From: Nemopilema nomurai
Taxonomy: Eukaryota; Cnidaria; Scyphozoa; Rhizostomeae; Rhizostomatidae
Length of the DNA stretch: 64,000 nt
Reading direction: 5' to 3'
Assembly: GCA_003864495.1 (NCBI GenBank)
Contig: ML133496.1
Location: 1,108,820 to 1,172,819, forward strand
Within the stretch, counting starts at the first letter, position 1. Each line of letters starts with the position of its first letter. Shown here piece after piece: positions 1 to 12,596 of the stretch. A model generated the notes under the pieces. The model made no database searches. It was not told the origin of the DNA and saw only the letters and a list, made by a program, of their open reading frames with translations. The translations under genes and the position numbers were made by a program.

Positions 1-3000
1 AATAGAGAACATCTTCCAATATAAGATGCAACACAGTTGGGTCCCCTGCTTATTTTTAATAGAAAAGACCCGGCATACTGCGAACTTCCGAACCAAGGGC
101 CAGCTGCACTTGAAGAGAAAGCTAAGAGTGTTTCACGAGAATCAAAGAATAATTTTGCTCAGTACACAAGGCACCGCTGTGTGGATTATTAGAATTAACA
201 CTTTCAGAATTTATTCTTTAAAATGCGAGTTGTTGAACCAAAGCAGGAAGATAAACTACATTGTTAAATATCTAATGAAGCATCAGATGATTGGGAAGAT
301 TAATTATCTGAAAAATAACCAGGAATAGAGAAATTATGAATCCTCTCTAACCATTAATAAGAAATTCACTGGATTGTGGATTTTTATTAAATTGCAAAAG
401 CAGAAAAGAAAAGAACTCCAAAATTGTCAAATTCTTAAGCGGACTAAATGGGAATGCCAAATTGTGTCTCAGGAGAACGTCTGAATAGAAATTTGAACGA
501 GTTACCACAAAGGAAATAAACCAAAACTCAATTGGCTCGAAACTATATCACTCATCTAAGGCCATGCTGGTTCTCTATGCCTGGCGGTTTTTTTCTAAGC
601 CACACTTAAAGAATAATAATCATGATGATCTCTCTAGAAGAAAACAGAGTGGCAGCACTGGAAAGAGGATTTGTTCCTAGATGCAACAGATGTCAGCGTT
701 TGGCCTCTGAGTTTTAGATAACAGCTAAACTTGGTTGCTTAGAAAAACACAGCTCATGCTCACCTCAAGAGTCAGACAGGAAGGCCCTCCATGATGGATA
801 TGCCAACCCCACTTCATGGTGCATATACAGGCTTTGATTGATGAAGCGAGATGAAACATGCTGCACTCACTCGAAAGTTGAAGTAATCAAACTATGGAAA
901 TTTAATATCCCCTGAAAACATTATTTTCATTATTTCCTTGAATTGCTTACTTATTTAACTGTAAAATAATGCAAAATCCTGCTTAAGAGAAACATAATTT
1001 TCCAACCTTCATAACTACATTCTTCCAAAGCAGTATGATTTTCAAATCACCATCAAAGTTAACTGCACGAAATGAGGTGCCCCTGTCAACCTTCCAGCTT
1101 TACTTATTAAAAGTTATGATATCAATGCATGGCAGCATTTTAATGAAACTATGGATTTCTTTCAAATGCATCTATGTTGATGCATTGTAAAACCAACAAA
1201 ACATATTGGTGATTAAAGATAAAAACTCAAAGTGCCCTACATCACCTGTGAATGTCTTGATGTTTTTATTATAAAACACACTTTCCTCTTGTTTCAATCT
1301 ATTGTTGGTGAATAAAACCACACACAACCCTTTTTCAAAACATGCATTTTTATTGCATCCATCAAAACATCACTAATTTAAGAATTTCTCTTTCAATGTG
1401 AACCTGGCTTCTTTTGGAAGATATTAGATATCTGAGCTTAGCATCATAAGAGGATTATGAAAATTTATCTTTTTGGCATCCATGTGCTTAGATTGTGAAA
1501 TAAACAAATCGCTGCAGACTATTTATTACTGCTCTTAATACCCGAGATGTATTTTGATGCCTTCAGTTGACAGAAAATATTCGAAGTGTATTGTAAACAA
1601 ACCACTTCTAGTAAAAGTATGACTTTGTAAACTCTATTTAAAAAAGTTTAAAACTTCACTAAAAGCATCCATATAGATCTTCAACCATTAGAGTTTTAAT
1701 AGCATCAGAAATGAAAGAATTCAATATTAGATTTAAACTTCAAGGTAACTTGCAAAACAGGGTTAGAGGACATAAATTCATATGAAAATATCTTATGGCT
1801 TTGAAGAAATTATTTAAAGAAGGGACAATTCTAGCTCTAGACAAACTTAAGTTTAAGATGCCAATCTTGTTAATTCTACTGTTTGTTTAGTTAATATGAA
1901 TTATTGCACAAGAAGGGAGTTTACATGGTTTGACACTGTGTTGTTCTACTATAGTTCAATTCTGACTTATTGTAGGGAAAGTAAAACTAAACCGGCATGA
2001 GAGAATAGTTTTATTTCCAAAACAATATCATGTTCAATTTACGAACAAAACAATTACCAGTACCAACTAGATTTGTGCATTACTTGTTCATTATTTGCAT
2101 CCTCTCTTTATTTCACTTAGTAATCAAAACCCACAGCCTATAAAAATATCGACAGATGATGCGGAGTTACACGAATTAATTAATTCTAAAGTTATTGTGG
2201 GTTAGTAAAAGAACTCCGTAAGCAATAGATAAGCTTTTATTCTCTGCGACTTGGGGTCAAAAAAAGACTGACCTCAACAATGTCAATCCACGATCTTTCC
2301 TAACGATAAAAGAATTCCAGTGTCAAAAACCACATAGCCCACTGTATCTGGAAACTCGAAGATCGACAAGCGAAATTCATCTCTATTCTAGGTCTGTATT
2401 TCATGTTAGGCCGCTAGCCGATAATGTTAGCGCACTCCAGTTGCCCGAAAAGTTTTGGCTTTAAAAACTAGATTAACAAACATTTTCCACGCTTCTTCCT
2501 TGATTAAACTTAACCAATTTGAATACTTTAGACCTTGTTTTGGTTTAAGAAACTTGTCTTTTTGCATAGAATTTACGATTATTCGGGCAAAAGCACTTGA
2601 CGACAAACGCAAACAAAACCATTAGAAATCGTTCAAACAGATTCAATCGAACCAGTGAAACTTGGCCCTGGAAGACCATTTCTTATAAGAACTTATTGCT
2701 CTCGCTTTGTCACTGTATTTATCTTTCTAATTCTTCGGGATTACAGATACACTTTATTTATGGTTTCACTCCTCGTAAATTTTATGGCACCTCAGAACTG
2801 TAAAACCTTCTCAATCAACAAACCACTGATTTTGGGAATCTGCTCAGGTGCAAGTTGCAAATTAACCATAATCAACTTAATATGCTAAAATCAGGGCCCA
2901 ACATCTCCTAATACCCTGCAAAATTCTTTAAGGGTTAAAATAATATTCGTAAAAGCTATTCCTGACAATTAACCTAACATGTAAACCAAGGTTATGTGCA

Positions 3001-3035
3001 GAGTGAGTGAGAACATACCGCAAAATTCTACTTAC
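1..3035. other. No gene recognised; may be intron of the LRR gene
   Basis: I see no convincing coding exon, RNA gene or clear repeat here. The minus-strand LRR exon at 3036-3265 ends in a splice donor pointing into this stretch, so part of it is probably intron of that gene. LRR exons are often only 72 bp, and I could have missed some. The few short open frames lack recognisable motifs. Confidence 0.4.
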
Positions 3036-3265
3036 AGAATTAGCGTCGAACTCCGAAGGGATGTGGGAAAACTCTTTAACTTTTTCCTTGAACAATCAAC
3101 CATCTTTTGGCTACATGAACACACACTTGGGCATGTTCCGATGGACTTGTCTTCGCCTGACACCTTGGGCAAATACACCAGGCTATACCCAAACATGGCG
3201 ACCATAATCAAAAACCAACTCGAGGTAGGCCTAAATAATTTCGGCTTTAATGTCGGCATGGACAT
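3036..3265 (-). CDS. Partial gene: first coding exon of a secreted or membrane leucine-rich-repeat protein
   Basis: The exon opens at an ATG (3265) and reads about 76 codons. Residues 15-32 are a hydrophobic signal-peptide core (WFLIMVAMFGYSLVYL). A leucine-rich-repeat N-terminal cap follows, with cysteines at about residues 45, 49, 51 and 58 in the CX3CXCX6C spacing of LRRNT domains, then a K-L-x-x-F-P stretch typical of the run into the first repeat. The frame ends two bases into a codon at a consensus donor (CT, then GTAAGT, at 3036/3035). LRR receptor genes with modular 72-bp repeat exons often use this phase. The rest should lie at lower coordinates, either outside the window or in short exons I could not find. 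The cap alone does not say whether this is an LGR-type receptor, a Slit-like protein or another LRR protein. I am confident of the domain and not of the family. Confidence 0.6.
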
Positions 3266-4751
3266 GTTTAAGCTTTGGCAGCTCCAGCGTTCTGGTCAGA
3301 TGTTTTCCAAATCCTGCTTTAAAACTGAACTGTGACAAAGAAACGTTTATCTTCGAACTGTTCTAGCCATTGAATGATGAAGGAACGGCGTAGTGTTGAG
3401 CTTTTTGTATATCTGTCATACTGCTCATCGACCTGGTGCAAAACAAAAGACTCGCTATAAAAACAATTTCTTTGTGTAACAATAAAGCCCGACAAATCTC
3501 ATCGTCGGCAAAAAGTGCTTGAAAATTTGCAACAAAAAGGTGTATAAAATCAAAGAGATTCAAATCGGAACGGCAATTGCAAATTTCAATAACAAAATCT
3601 AGGTCGATGCTACGCTACCGAATATTATTAAACTGAACCACAGAACTGTTAATTCCAGAAAAGTTGTTGATCCTTAAATAACATGAGATTTTGTAGTCAA
3701 ACTGTTCGCCAATGCATAAATAAGTTCACTTTTGTCAAAGACTTCCTTCAATGAAGATCGATGCATTTAGAACGAACGAAAACACAAAATTAATATCCCT
3801 GCAAAACCAACTCAAATCAAGTACAAAATGCATTATTGGTGTTATTTGTGCTTATTCTACATAGAAATCAATCTGAAGATATAAACCTTCCAAAATGAGT
3901 TGATAGTGCACTGTTTTCGTTAAAAAGTCAAAAAGTTGGTGAATTCATGCTCCTACTCGGAAGATATGACACCGAATAAAACATCGCGATCAGCTTTGAA
4001 GTTGAATTGTGCAAAGGAAAACATTCGTGCTGTTTTAAAACAACAGACCGCTCTACTGGATACCTTCTCCTAACTGAGTCCCTCGCCGTCGTTTCCCCAT
4101 GCATCTGAACTACTAGCTGTGCTCTATGAAGAGGTGAAAATATTGTATCTGACTGCATTCATCCTCCATACAAAAATAGTTAGAAAAACTAATAAGGCCG
4201 AACGTGAATAAACGGCGTGGTTCATTTGCGTTACTCGAGCCCGCTGACCGCCAAGAACACTTTCTAGGCGGCCGCTGGAAATTATGGTGGAGAAATGTTT
4301 AGAGTTACGCTCGAAGGTATTCATTTGGAAATTTCGTTTGTGGTAGAATGCAAAAATGCTAGGTTGTTAAAAACACCATTCTCGTTTTTCAACGTACGAT
4401 GAGAGCGCCTAGCATAAGCTTTTGCAATCGCCTTGAGGTGTACTTCGGTGTTTTAGACAACGGGTAGCTCCTCATTAACACTATCCAGTGTTAAGCGATA
4501 ATATTAAATGAACAAGAACATTTGTCTAAAGTTTTATGCCTGTAGATATTACTGATGAATGATGAATACTTGAGCCCCAAGGAACAATACATACCTCATT
4601 TGAAGCCGAGATGGGGTATAAAGCATATGCGGGGGAACCAGCTAGGGGGCATCCCCAAAGAGGTTCCTAAGGTTTCAGAACATGACCAGAACACATGAGC
4701 AAAATGAAAATGAACACACCAAAATGAACACACCTTCAGAGAAGGCTTCTT

Positions 4752-4831
4752 TGATCTCAAATTCAGAATATCGGAGGCCATTTTTGCATCATGATCTCAA
4801 ATACAGAAAATCGGGGGCCATTTTTGCATCA
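4752..4831. repeat. Two-copy 40-bp direct tandem repeat
   Basis: Two adjacent 40-bp units start TGATCTCAAAT and end CCATTTTTGCATCA, differing at a few internal bases. This is a local duplication in non-coding DNA with no visible function. Confidence 0.8.
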
Positions 4832-5639
4832 TGTCTAAACGACTTGCCCGTCTGACTAAAAAATAAGAATAAAAAGAGAATAAGAGAATAAAAAATTTGC
4901 TGCGATATAAAATCCTTCAGCATAAGAAACTTTCAGAGTTGCTTCTCTCGAGCTATTTCCTATGAAGCAGGATAAGAATCTCTTGACCGGTTGCTAAGAG
5001 ACAATTTGTGGTAATTATCCATCTGAGCCATCTTAAGACCTATTGCCTGCAAGTAGCCAAACTGTGGAAAAGTGGGTTGGGCAAAAGTACCAAGAAGTTG
5101 ATAACGGAACATATATCGAATGGAAAATAGATAATTTGATCGAGATGTGGTGAAAATAAAACCACGGGTAACACCAGCTTTAGGCCCATTTTCATCGCAC
5201 TCGCCAACTTTCAATTGCGAGTAGCGAACAAAGAGGATAAGGTTTTTTATCTACCTTGTTTTAGGTTTTCTTTATCTGAAGTATATAAAAACCGTGATAC
5301 AGAAACCATCACTAACAAAATTTTGGGTAGCAATATTGAGAAATACTGATAAAAACGAAAGACTCGGTGAAATTACACTGCGATAAATCTAAGTTCAGAA
5401 CCAAACTCCATTTTATGTTTTATAGTTCAGTTAAGAACCAGCGTTACTGTTTGGTATCAGAAAGAGTTTCTGCTGAAGATTACATAAAATTCAGACTGCA
5501 AAGTGGGCCTAGAAATATGCACTTGCATAGGGTATGAAAAAGATGATGCAAATGGAACAATCACAGAAGGAAGTAATAAGGTATAACAACAGCGTAAGTA
5601 TTCTTACCACACTGTCCCAAGCACTCTTTAGATGTAGTG

Positions 5640-5850
5640 AATAATTCAGTGTACAACCATTTAACACTGTTTGTAGTTGACTATAAAATTGTATGTAGTT
5701 TTAATTTTATTTTTAAACGCCATGAGGTAGGCATAGTCTTTTGCCCCTCATGGTACAATGCTGGTAGTATTGTAGTTATAGGTAAAGTACAATGTAATAT
5801 GTATCGTTAATTTTTAATGGAATAAAAAATAATAATTCAGAAAGAAAAAA
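5640..5850 (+). repeat. Possible retroelement 3' tail with a hairpin
   Basis: An 8-bp perfect stem (CCATGAGG at 5720-5727, CCTCATGG at 5746-5753) closes an 18-base loop. An A/T-rich tail ending in AATAAAAAATAATAA-like sequence follows about 70 bases later. A hairpin ahead of a simple A-rich tail is common at the 3' ends of non-LTR elements. I saw no reverse-transcriptase coding sequence and no second copy in the window, so the assignment is tentative. Confidence 0.25.
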
Positions 5851-7998
5851 GACTATTTTATGAAAGCAGATTTCGATATGTTAACATCCAAACTCTTCGA
5901 AGAGAACTTCAAAGGGAACAAAGGGAACGGAATTATTCATTTGAAAAATCGCTTAGTTTCCAGGGTATTTCTGATTAAACTATAATCGACGGTGTTAGTA
6001 ACTAGATGAGAAAATTCATATGAATCAAACAGGTTTCATTGAGTAAGAATGGGTAAAAAATATATATGCTAAGGAATATCTTACTGGCTTGGTGTAAGCT
6101 CGGTGTCCAGGAATAGGGAAACAACATGATAATGTTCTGTTGACGGTCAAATTGCTAGCCCAGTTGGTCAAAACTTCAAGAGGTTATGTTTGCAAATTCA
6201 ATTCACAGAAGCCTATATTTCTTAATCAGTGGGCTGGAACATTAAAGCATTAAGCAGCTAGCTTTGATTAGGAAGGCAAACATGAAAGTTTTTTAGAAAC
6301 ATAGATAAATTTTTCCAGATCAAATTTGCTGTAGCGTGGGTAGCTTAATTGCAAATCACTTGGGTTGATCACATACTAATCATTGAGTTCTGCAGTTATT
6401 GCATTGCTGTGTAAAGTTCTGTAATGCAAAAATTGGGACTTTGTTTGTCTTCGATAAGGTCAATTCTGTTGCATTGTTAAGTCCCTTTGTAGAAAGATAT
6501 AACGCGGTAATTGTTTGAGATTTTCCGTCTTTACTTTAATATACAATTTGCACTCCACGTAGAGTAAGTAACCAAACAATATGTACATTTGCTAATGACA
6601 AATACTGCAAGTTTGACTTCGTTTAGAGCATTTATCAACTTTAGCAAGCTAAACCGTTAACCATGATTTTAAGGGGAAAATAAGAACTCTTACTCTGTTG
6701 GACCCATTTGCCTATCAAAATGTTACAATACTGCACCACTCTAGGTTTTCATCAAATTCAAAGAGGGGTCTTGCCCCAAACACTTGAGAGGGAAACCCTT
6801 TGAATTGCAATGTACAACATAATTCGCCATGGAGCATGAAGTGAAAAATGAACACTGCCTTCTACATCATAAACTTCACTGCTGTTTCGTAACACTAAGG
6901 TTAATGTTAAGCAATTAAGGAGGATGTGCTCGACAAAAACTCGGCAATTGTCTCTAGCGCAGAGTCCATTTAACCAACTGTTTTTGGGAATGTAGCTATA
7001 AGTGGTTTTTTCTGGTTGCAGCAGAATTGACGGCGCATCCCGTACCAAATGGACCTTTACTAGGTCCTGATCTGTCTCTTCTCTGGTGCAACCAGGACGA
7101 AATGGTCACTTGAACAGCCAAACTTCTCATTTCCAGAGAAACGTCAGTAAGCAAAGCTTTAAACCTGGCATCATAAACTATTTCTTATGAGCGATTTTCA
7201 TAACAATCTTTACAGACTCGTTGAGATTTGAAATCAAGTTCTAAACCGAGAATTTCGACATTTTCAAGGTGAAAAATTCCTCAGACTGTTGTTGGTCTTA
7301 TATTTAGGGTCTCAGTCCTTCGAAAGCCGCATGCGTCTGGTTGTCATATAAGAGGCTACAGCAACGTCTGCTTACATTCCCACATTCACAAGGGGCAATC
7401 TTCTGCTAAATAGTCCTTCAAAACAAAGACAAGACAAGAAAAAAAACAAGACAAAAGACCGAGAAATCTTCTATTTGATAGTTGCCAGGATAATGAAAAC
7501 ATCTTTTTCAAGCAAACAATTATTAATTTTATGATTAAAATTGAATCTGAGAGCCGTTGATTTTTACAACAGAAAGTATTTGACAACTGAGGTTATGAAA
7601 AGCCCTTGTTCTAGAGAGAACGTTAGAAACATCCTTATCTTTGAACACGCTAGAATGGTTGCCAAGCATGATAGGTTTTCTACGGAAGCATTTTCTGGCT
7701 GGTAAACCATACCTTTATAGACTGCGTGCGACCTGCAAAGTTTTTAATGAACAAAACCCTTTCAAGCTAGTTTCTTTAGAATTGTAAAAATGTGGCATAG
7801 GATACTATAGACACTCTCTCAAGACTAGGTGATGGCTGACTTTGTTTTCATAGGAAACAAAATCTCCTCGCACATGGAATTTGTATTTGAAAGTGGGAGG
7901 GGGAAGGCAAGTTATGGAAATGCGGGATGACTGTAAGAAAAGTTTTCAACATTCATCATATTGCAGATTCTCTTACAAGCAACGCAATAAACAGATTT

Positions 7999-8038
7999 CC
8001 TCTTACCTTTCTAGTGTTTGACCTCTTACCTTTCTAGT
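7999..8038. repeat. Short direct repeat (17 bp twice, period 23)
   Basis: CCTCTTACCTTTCTAGT occurs twice, separated by six bases. It is a simple local duplication in non-coding sequence. Confidence 0.7.
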
Positions 8039-11000
8039 TACAAACTTCTTTCGATTTCTTTCTGCACTGCTTCTAAAACATTTTTCTCTACAGAAAATTG
8101 GGGAGCCGAGAACCCCATCCCCCCTCCAACCCCGGCCCTCCCAGTTTGCCCTGCCATCCCGTTTCCCCCGCCCCTCATTTATTCCCTTACATTTTCTCTA
8201 TTTTGGAAAGCACGTTTTCGTGTCAAGTGTTCTGGATTCTGCGCTCAAAGTTTACTTTTGTATTAGAATGTTTGAGTTTGGCCTATAGTGTGGGTCTTTT
8301 CTGATTCCTGTTAATGTCTTTCAGCCTATTTATAATTCACTGACCTGGAATATCTTGGTTTTATACAGCGCCTGATATACAAACGAAGGCCAGACAACTG
8401 CAATTAGCGAATCCGGCTTTCACCTTAAGGTAATCCAGCCAGGAGACAATCAAAGATGGCCGTTGTGTAGAGCGTTCTGGGAGTATCTCCTTCAACTCTC
8501 TGGTGCAACCTAGACTAAGGCCAAAATCATTTGCCGAAATCAAAGAGGAGGGAACCAGAGAGTGTTTCTCTTAGTTTTCCTAAAAGAAGGTTATCGTTAG
8601 TGTAGTAGAACTATTACGGTTAATTCTTATGCAAACACTAATAACTAATAATACGATACTATTGCCCCAGCGTATAAGAACGTTGGATAATGGTAGATGG
8701 AGCAAGCAGAAGTAAATAACCAATTGTGGATATAAAAGACACATGACAAAGGAAGAAAGCGCCTGTGATTGGCTGCTTGATTTGACTTATGAGCAGTCAG
8801 TAAACGGAAAATAACTGATCGTATCAGCCTGAGCCTAGCAAGACTAACAAGAAATTTGAATATTCGCCCCACCCTCCTTGTCTTAAGTCAACAATACAAA
8901 AATATTTGGTTTCCCCAGTGTTAGTACGATAGAGTTCTCTTTGAGTGTCCTAGGCAATGCAAGCTCTTAACGGGCGCCAGAGGGGGACTTAACCCCCCCT
9001 CCCCCGTTACACACAAAATACCAACCCTATCTTTGAGGAGCAATTCATTTATTTTTAACGAGGCATTATCCTCTTCTGCTTTTTCATATTTTACTGCACG
9101 TCGTAACAATTGGGTCGTAACAATTGTATTTATCTTTTTAATGCAAATATTAACTCTGTTACACTATAGCGAATCAAAAACGACGCTGCGAAGCCTCAAA
9201 GAGCCACACTGGAACTGTCTGATCAAAGTTCTAATGGCAATGGGAAACAGAGTTAATTCTTGTCTCGTGCTTTTCAACCCAGCTACCCTCAAGTGCCCCC
9301 ACCATTGAGCGAGGTCGCATATTCCCTTTCCGAGCTGCAATTTTAGACAATCCTGCTTTTTTATCGTCAGAAACGTAAGAAGTTTGATCCAAAGGAGAAA
9401 AAACAAGCTTACACAGTGCAAGGATCCAAGCATTCACGCGTTGAAGGAAACGCGCGAAAAGTTTAGCCAAAACCTGTGCAGCTATAAAAACTTGCAGATT
9501 TTAATGAACACCATATAAGTTTGTTGAATTCTATGTAAAATCAATATTGCAGCTCCTTTTGTGTTTGTCGTGGGAATATCTCCATTTCCGTGGTTTCAGT
9601 TTACACAGGACCAGCATACCCATCCTAGCAAGCAGCATTGATTTTGCCCTTGGGATCTGAATCAAGGACACAGGGGTCCCACTCGCATCGGCAGGGGCCG
9701 CTTCTTTGAAGCCATCTGACTTCGGCATGCTTGCGGCTTTGCGGTCGGCGGCGAGGGTACACGACCGTTACGAACAGGTTATTAAATCCTTAAACCTCGT
9801 AAAGGAGCAAACGAGGGACAAAAGCCAGGAGATAAGCGTTTGAAGCTGATTGGATGACGTGCGGCCTAGACTGGCCTTTGCCACTTATGATTGGTTAATA
9901 GGTGCTTTAAACTACTATATCATTGACGCTCATATATCTAAATTACTTGCTAATTTCAAGTCTGGCAGTTTAAATTCCATTATCTATGCTGATTGCAATT
10001 TCGTATCATGTCGGTTTTTGTCGAACGCAATAAATGCCCGTTGGAATAGCTCTCCCACACTATCTGCGGGATTCCTATATAAGAGAGAGAATATAAAGAC
10101 AAAAACAATATCCCCACTCAAATATTTACATGAATGACACCATCTCATTCCTGACGAATTGACCTCAGAGTCTATTCTCTTCAGTCTGTTCTAGAACTAT
10201 TTTCCTTGTTCAAGCGCTGGCTTGGGTATTGACTGGAAGTGCATTGTCCATCAAGAAATACCGATGAGATAGTGTTAATGCAAATGAACAAGCAAGATAA
10301 TTCCAAAATTTCGCCTTTGACGAGAACCGCACCGCCTTTCTGGAAAATAGGCTTCAAAATGTTGGCTGACTATTACTGAGCAAGTACTGTTCTCAAGGAT
10401 TCTCAAATTCATTCGAAAAAGTAAACGGGCACTGGCTGTCGTTGATGTCTCTCCAAATTGCAGCTCAGCTCATAGCGTGCAGCAAACAAATTGTATTCAA
10501 GTCAATAAACCCTCCGATTAGCGAACTGTTGACTTTTGCATGCTATAGAGCCGTTCGGCATCTTTGCAAGGCTAGCCTCGGTTTCGCAAGACAACTTTAA
10601 TCAGGCCTTTGCAGAAGTGCCTGCACCGACTTTCCCGAGGAATGTGACCTCTGCTTTGAATTGATTTTTCACCTTGTGCCGCTTTCTTGCTGGCCCCGGG
10701 GCAATTCGCCCCCCTTTCGGCGGTTCTGTGCCCACCGGCATATATTACGTCTGGATTTTGAATAAAAGTGAGCCTCCAGTTTGTCACCAATGCAAATCTT
10801 TGGCCTAAATGCAACCTTTCGTTTCATAGGTCACTCATGGTGCCGCGTGTCCAAAAATAGACTTTTCTGTGTTGCCCTGTCAAGCCTGTCTCCAGACATG
10901 AACTTCAATCAGCGAGAATTTGTTTGAAAATCTATCCATAAGCCATTGAACAGGAGAATCCTACCAACGTATTATCTTCTTGATAAACTTGTTTGGATTA

Positions 11001-11734
11001 TGTCCTTTGGCTATGCAAAGACAGTTGGCCTTCCCAGCTTTCTCTGCGTGGATGGTTTGTGCAGGGTTACCACAACTTTCGTTTGACCTTCTTCTTCTCT
11101 TTTCAGCTTGTTTCGACCAGTCGGCCTAATTTGTTTACCTCTCCTTTATCAGGGTAGGCTTGTGTTCATCTTATCGGTAAACAATGAACGGATAGTAAAA
11201 TAATGGTATACTTCCCAGAATAACCTGTCAATGCACATGTTAATTGTGCAGAAGGGGGTGCCATGTTCATCAATTCAACCCCTCCAACTAAAGGCAGATG
11301 AATTACTACTCTATTTCTCTCTTCTGAGAAGCATCTCTCCATAATAAGCACCCTGGATCTTCAATCAACACCTACATTTAAAACAAACCGGCGTTTGGCC
11401 ACTTTTTGATCAGTTGCAAAATTGCCTTGGAAAACTCACTTCCGCGAATGTTTTGATTGAACACAAGAACTAAGGCTACATCTATTTCTTGGAAAATCGA
11501 TCCCCTTTTGGAACAGTAATCGAATGACAAGGTAAACCCTCTTTTTATCGAATGCCAAAAATGTTATGGTTCGTCGCACAATTATGCTGCGATGGAATTT
11601 ACCCTCATGGAAATCCCAAAACTCCACACAAGCTCGTTGAGTCAAGATTTTTTCATTACTAAAGCCCAAACTTAATTATGAGGATTGTGATACTTATTCA
11701 TTTGTATAATATACACGTAAATAAATCACACTCC

Positions 11735-12130
11735 ATTTATCCTCGAACTTCTTCTGACTTCCACTCTGCATGCTTTCCAACTTCCTCTCCTTGCAGCTAA
11801 CACTCTCGTCTCCTCAATCATCCTAACATTTTTCTCCTCAAGCTCCTTTTCACATCTGCAATTCCTAAATGGAGTCTCGGTCTCCTATTTTTCCTTTTCA
11901 TTGTCATCAGCTTCACAAAACATTTGCTCGGATTTCTTTCTAGTCTCCTCAAACAGTAGCCTACGCAACTCAATCTTCTTTCCTCGTGTTAAACTTCAGG
12001 GCTTCTCGCCTCAGTCATCTGGTATAGCTTTTCATTTGTCTTTCTTCTCTTGTCCAGCTTGTAAAAACTTTGCACACCATTTTCCCCATGATTCATTCAT
12101 TCGCCGTAGCTTTCTTCTGGATTCTGACAT
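11735..12130 (-). pseudogene. Decayed charged, coiled-coil-like coding remnant
   Basis: The plus strand is strongly C/T-rich here. Read on the minus strand, one frame gives about 130 codons rich in Glu, Lys and Arg, interrupted by only about four stops, with stretches such as IELRRLLFEETRKKSEQM and KELEEKNVRMIEETRVL. Near the lower-coordinate end, shifting frame by one base restores a similar charged stretch, as expected for a coding exon that has collected stops and a frameshift. Such Glu/Lys-rich tails occur in many coiled-coil proteins, including transposon-encoded Myb/SANT-type proteins. I cannot name the parent. A purine-rich low-complexity tract that never coded is the main alternative. 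Confidence 0.35.
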
Positions 12131-12596
12131 ATTCTATGTTTAAAAACTCTTTTGTATTTAAAAAATTTCCATAATTGGTTATTGTTAGCCAGCTGAACCT
12201 CTCAAAATCATTCAATTTCTTATGCTCTGCATTTAGAAACCTTAAATATAACGGGAATATTTGGCAATGAAACTGACAACTTCAGAGAGGCAACTTCTCA
12301 TCCATACAACTTGGGACGTGGTGGCATTTGGCAAAAACAAGTTTGTGTACAACAGCTTGTTATTTACAGAATCGTATGTCATATTCTTTGGCAAATGGGG
12401 TGAACCCAGGAGAGGGACTCTAACTTTCGGCTGCGCGTCATGGAACTGCGATGGCGCATAGACAACCACAACCACAGAGGATTTTGACCCCATGCACATT
12501 GTGTAAGATGGCTGATGGTCGTAGCCTAACCATCTTGTGACATTTACTGGCGTTTTAAACTTTATCATCGAATTAGGAATAATACAATAAAGAAGG

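Larger units (their letters stand above)
3266..11734. other. Long gene-poor stretch
   Basis: About 8.5 kb with no exon I can defend. Short open frames on both strands lack recognisable motifs and are not supported by splice sites. It holds two short tandem duplications, a hairpin-bearing element tail near 5.7 kb, a C-rich patch at about 8,098-8,180 and a GC-richer patch near 10,570-10,760. None of these explains the whole region. Confidence 0.4.
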
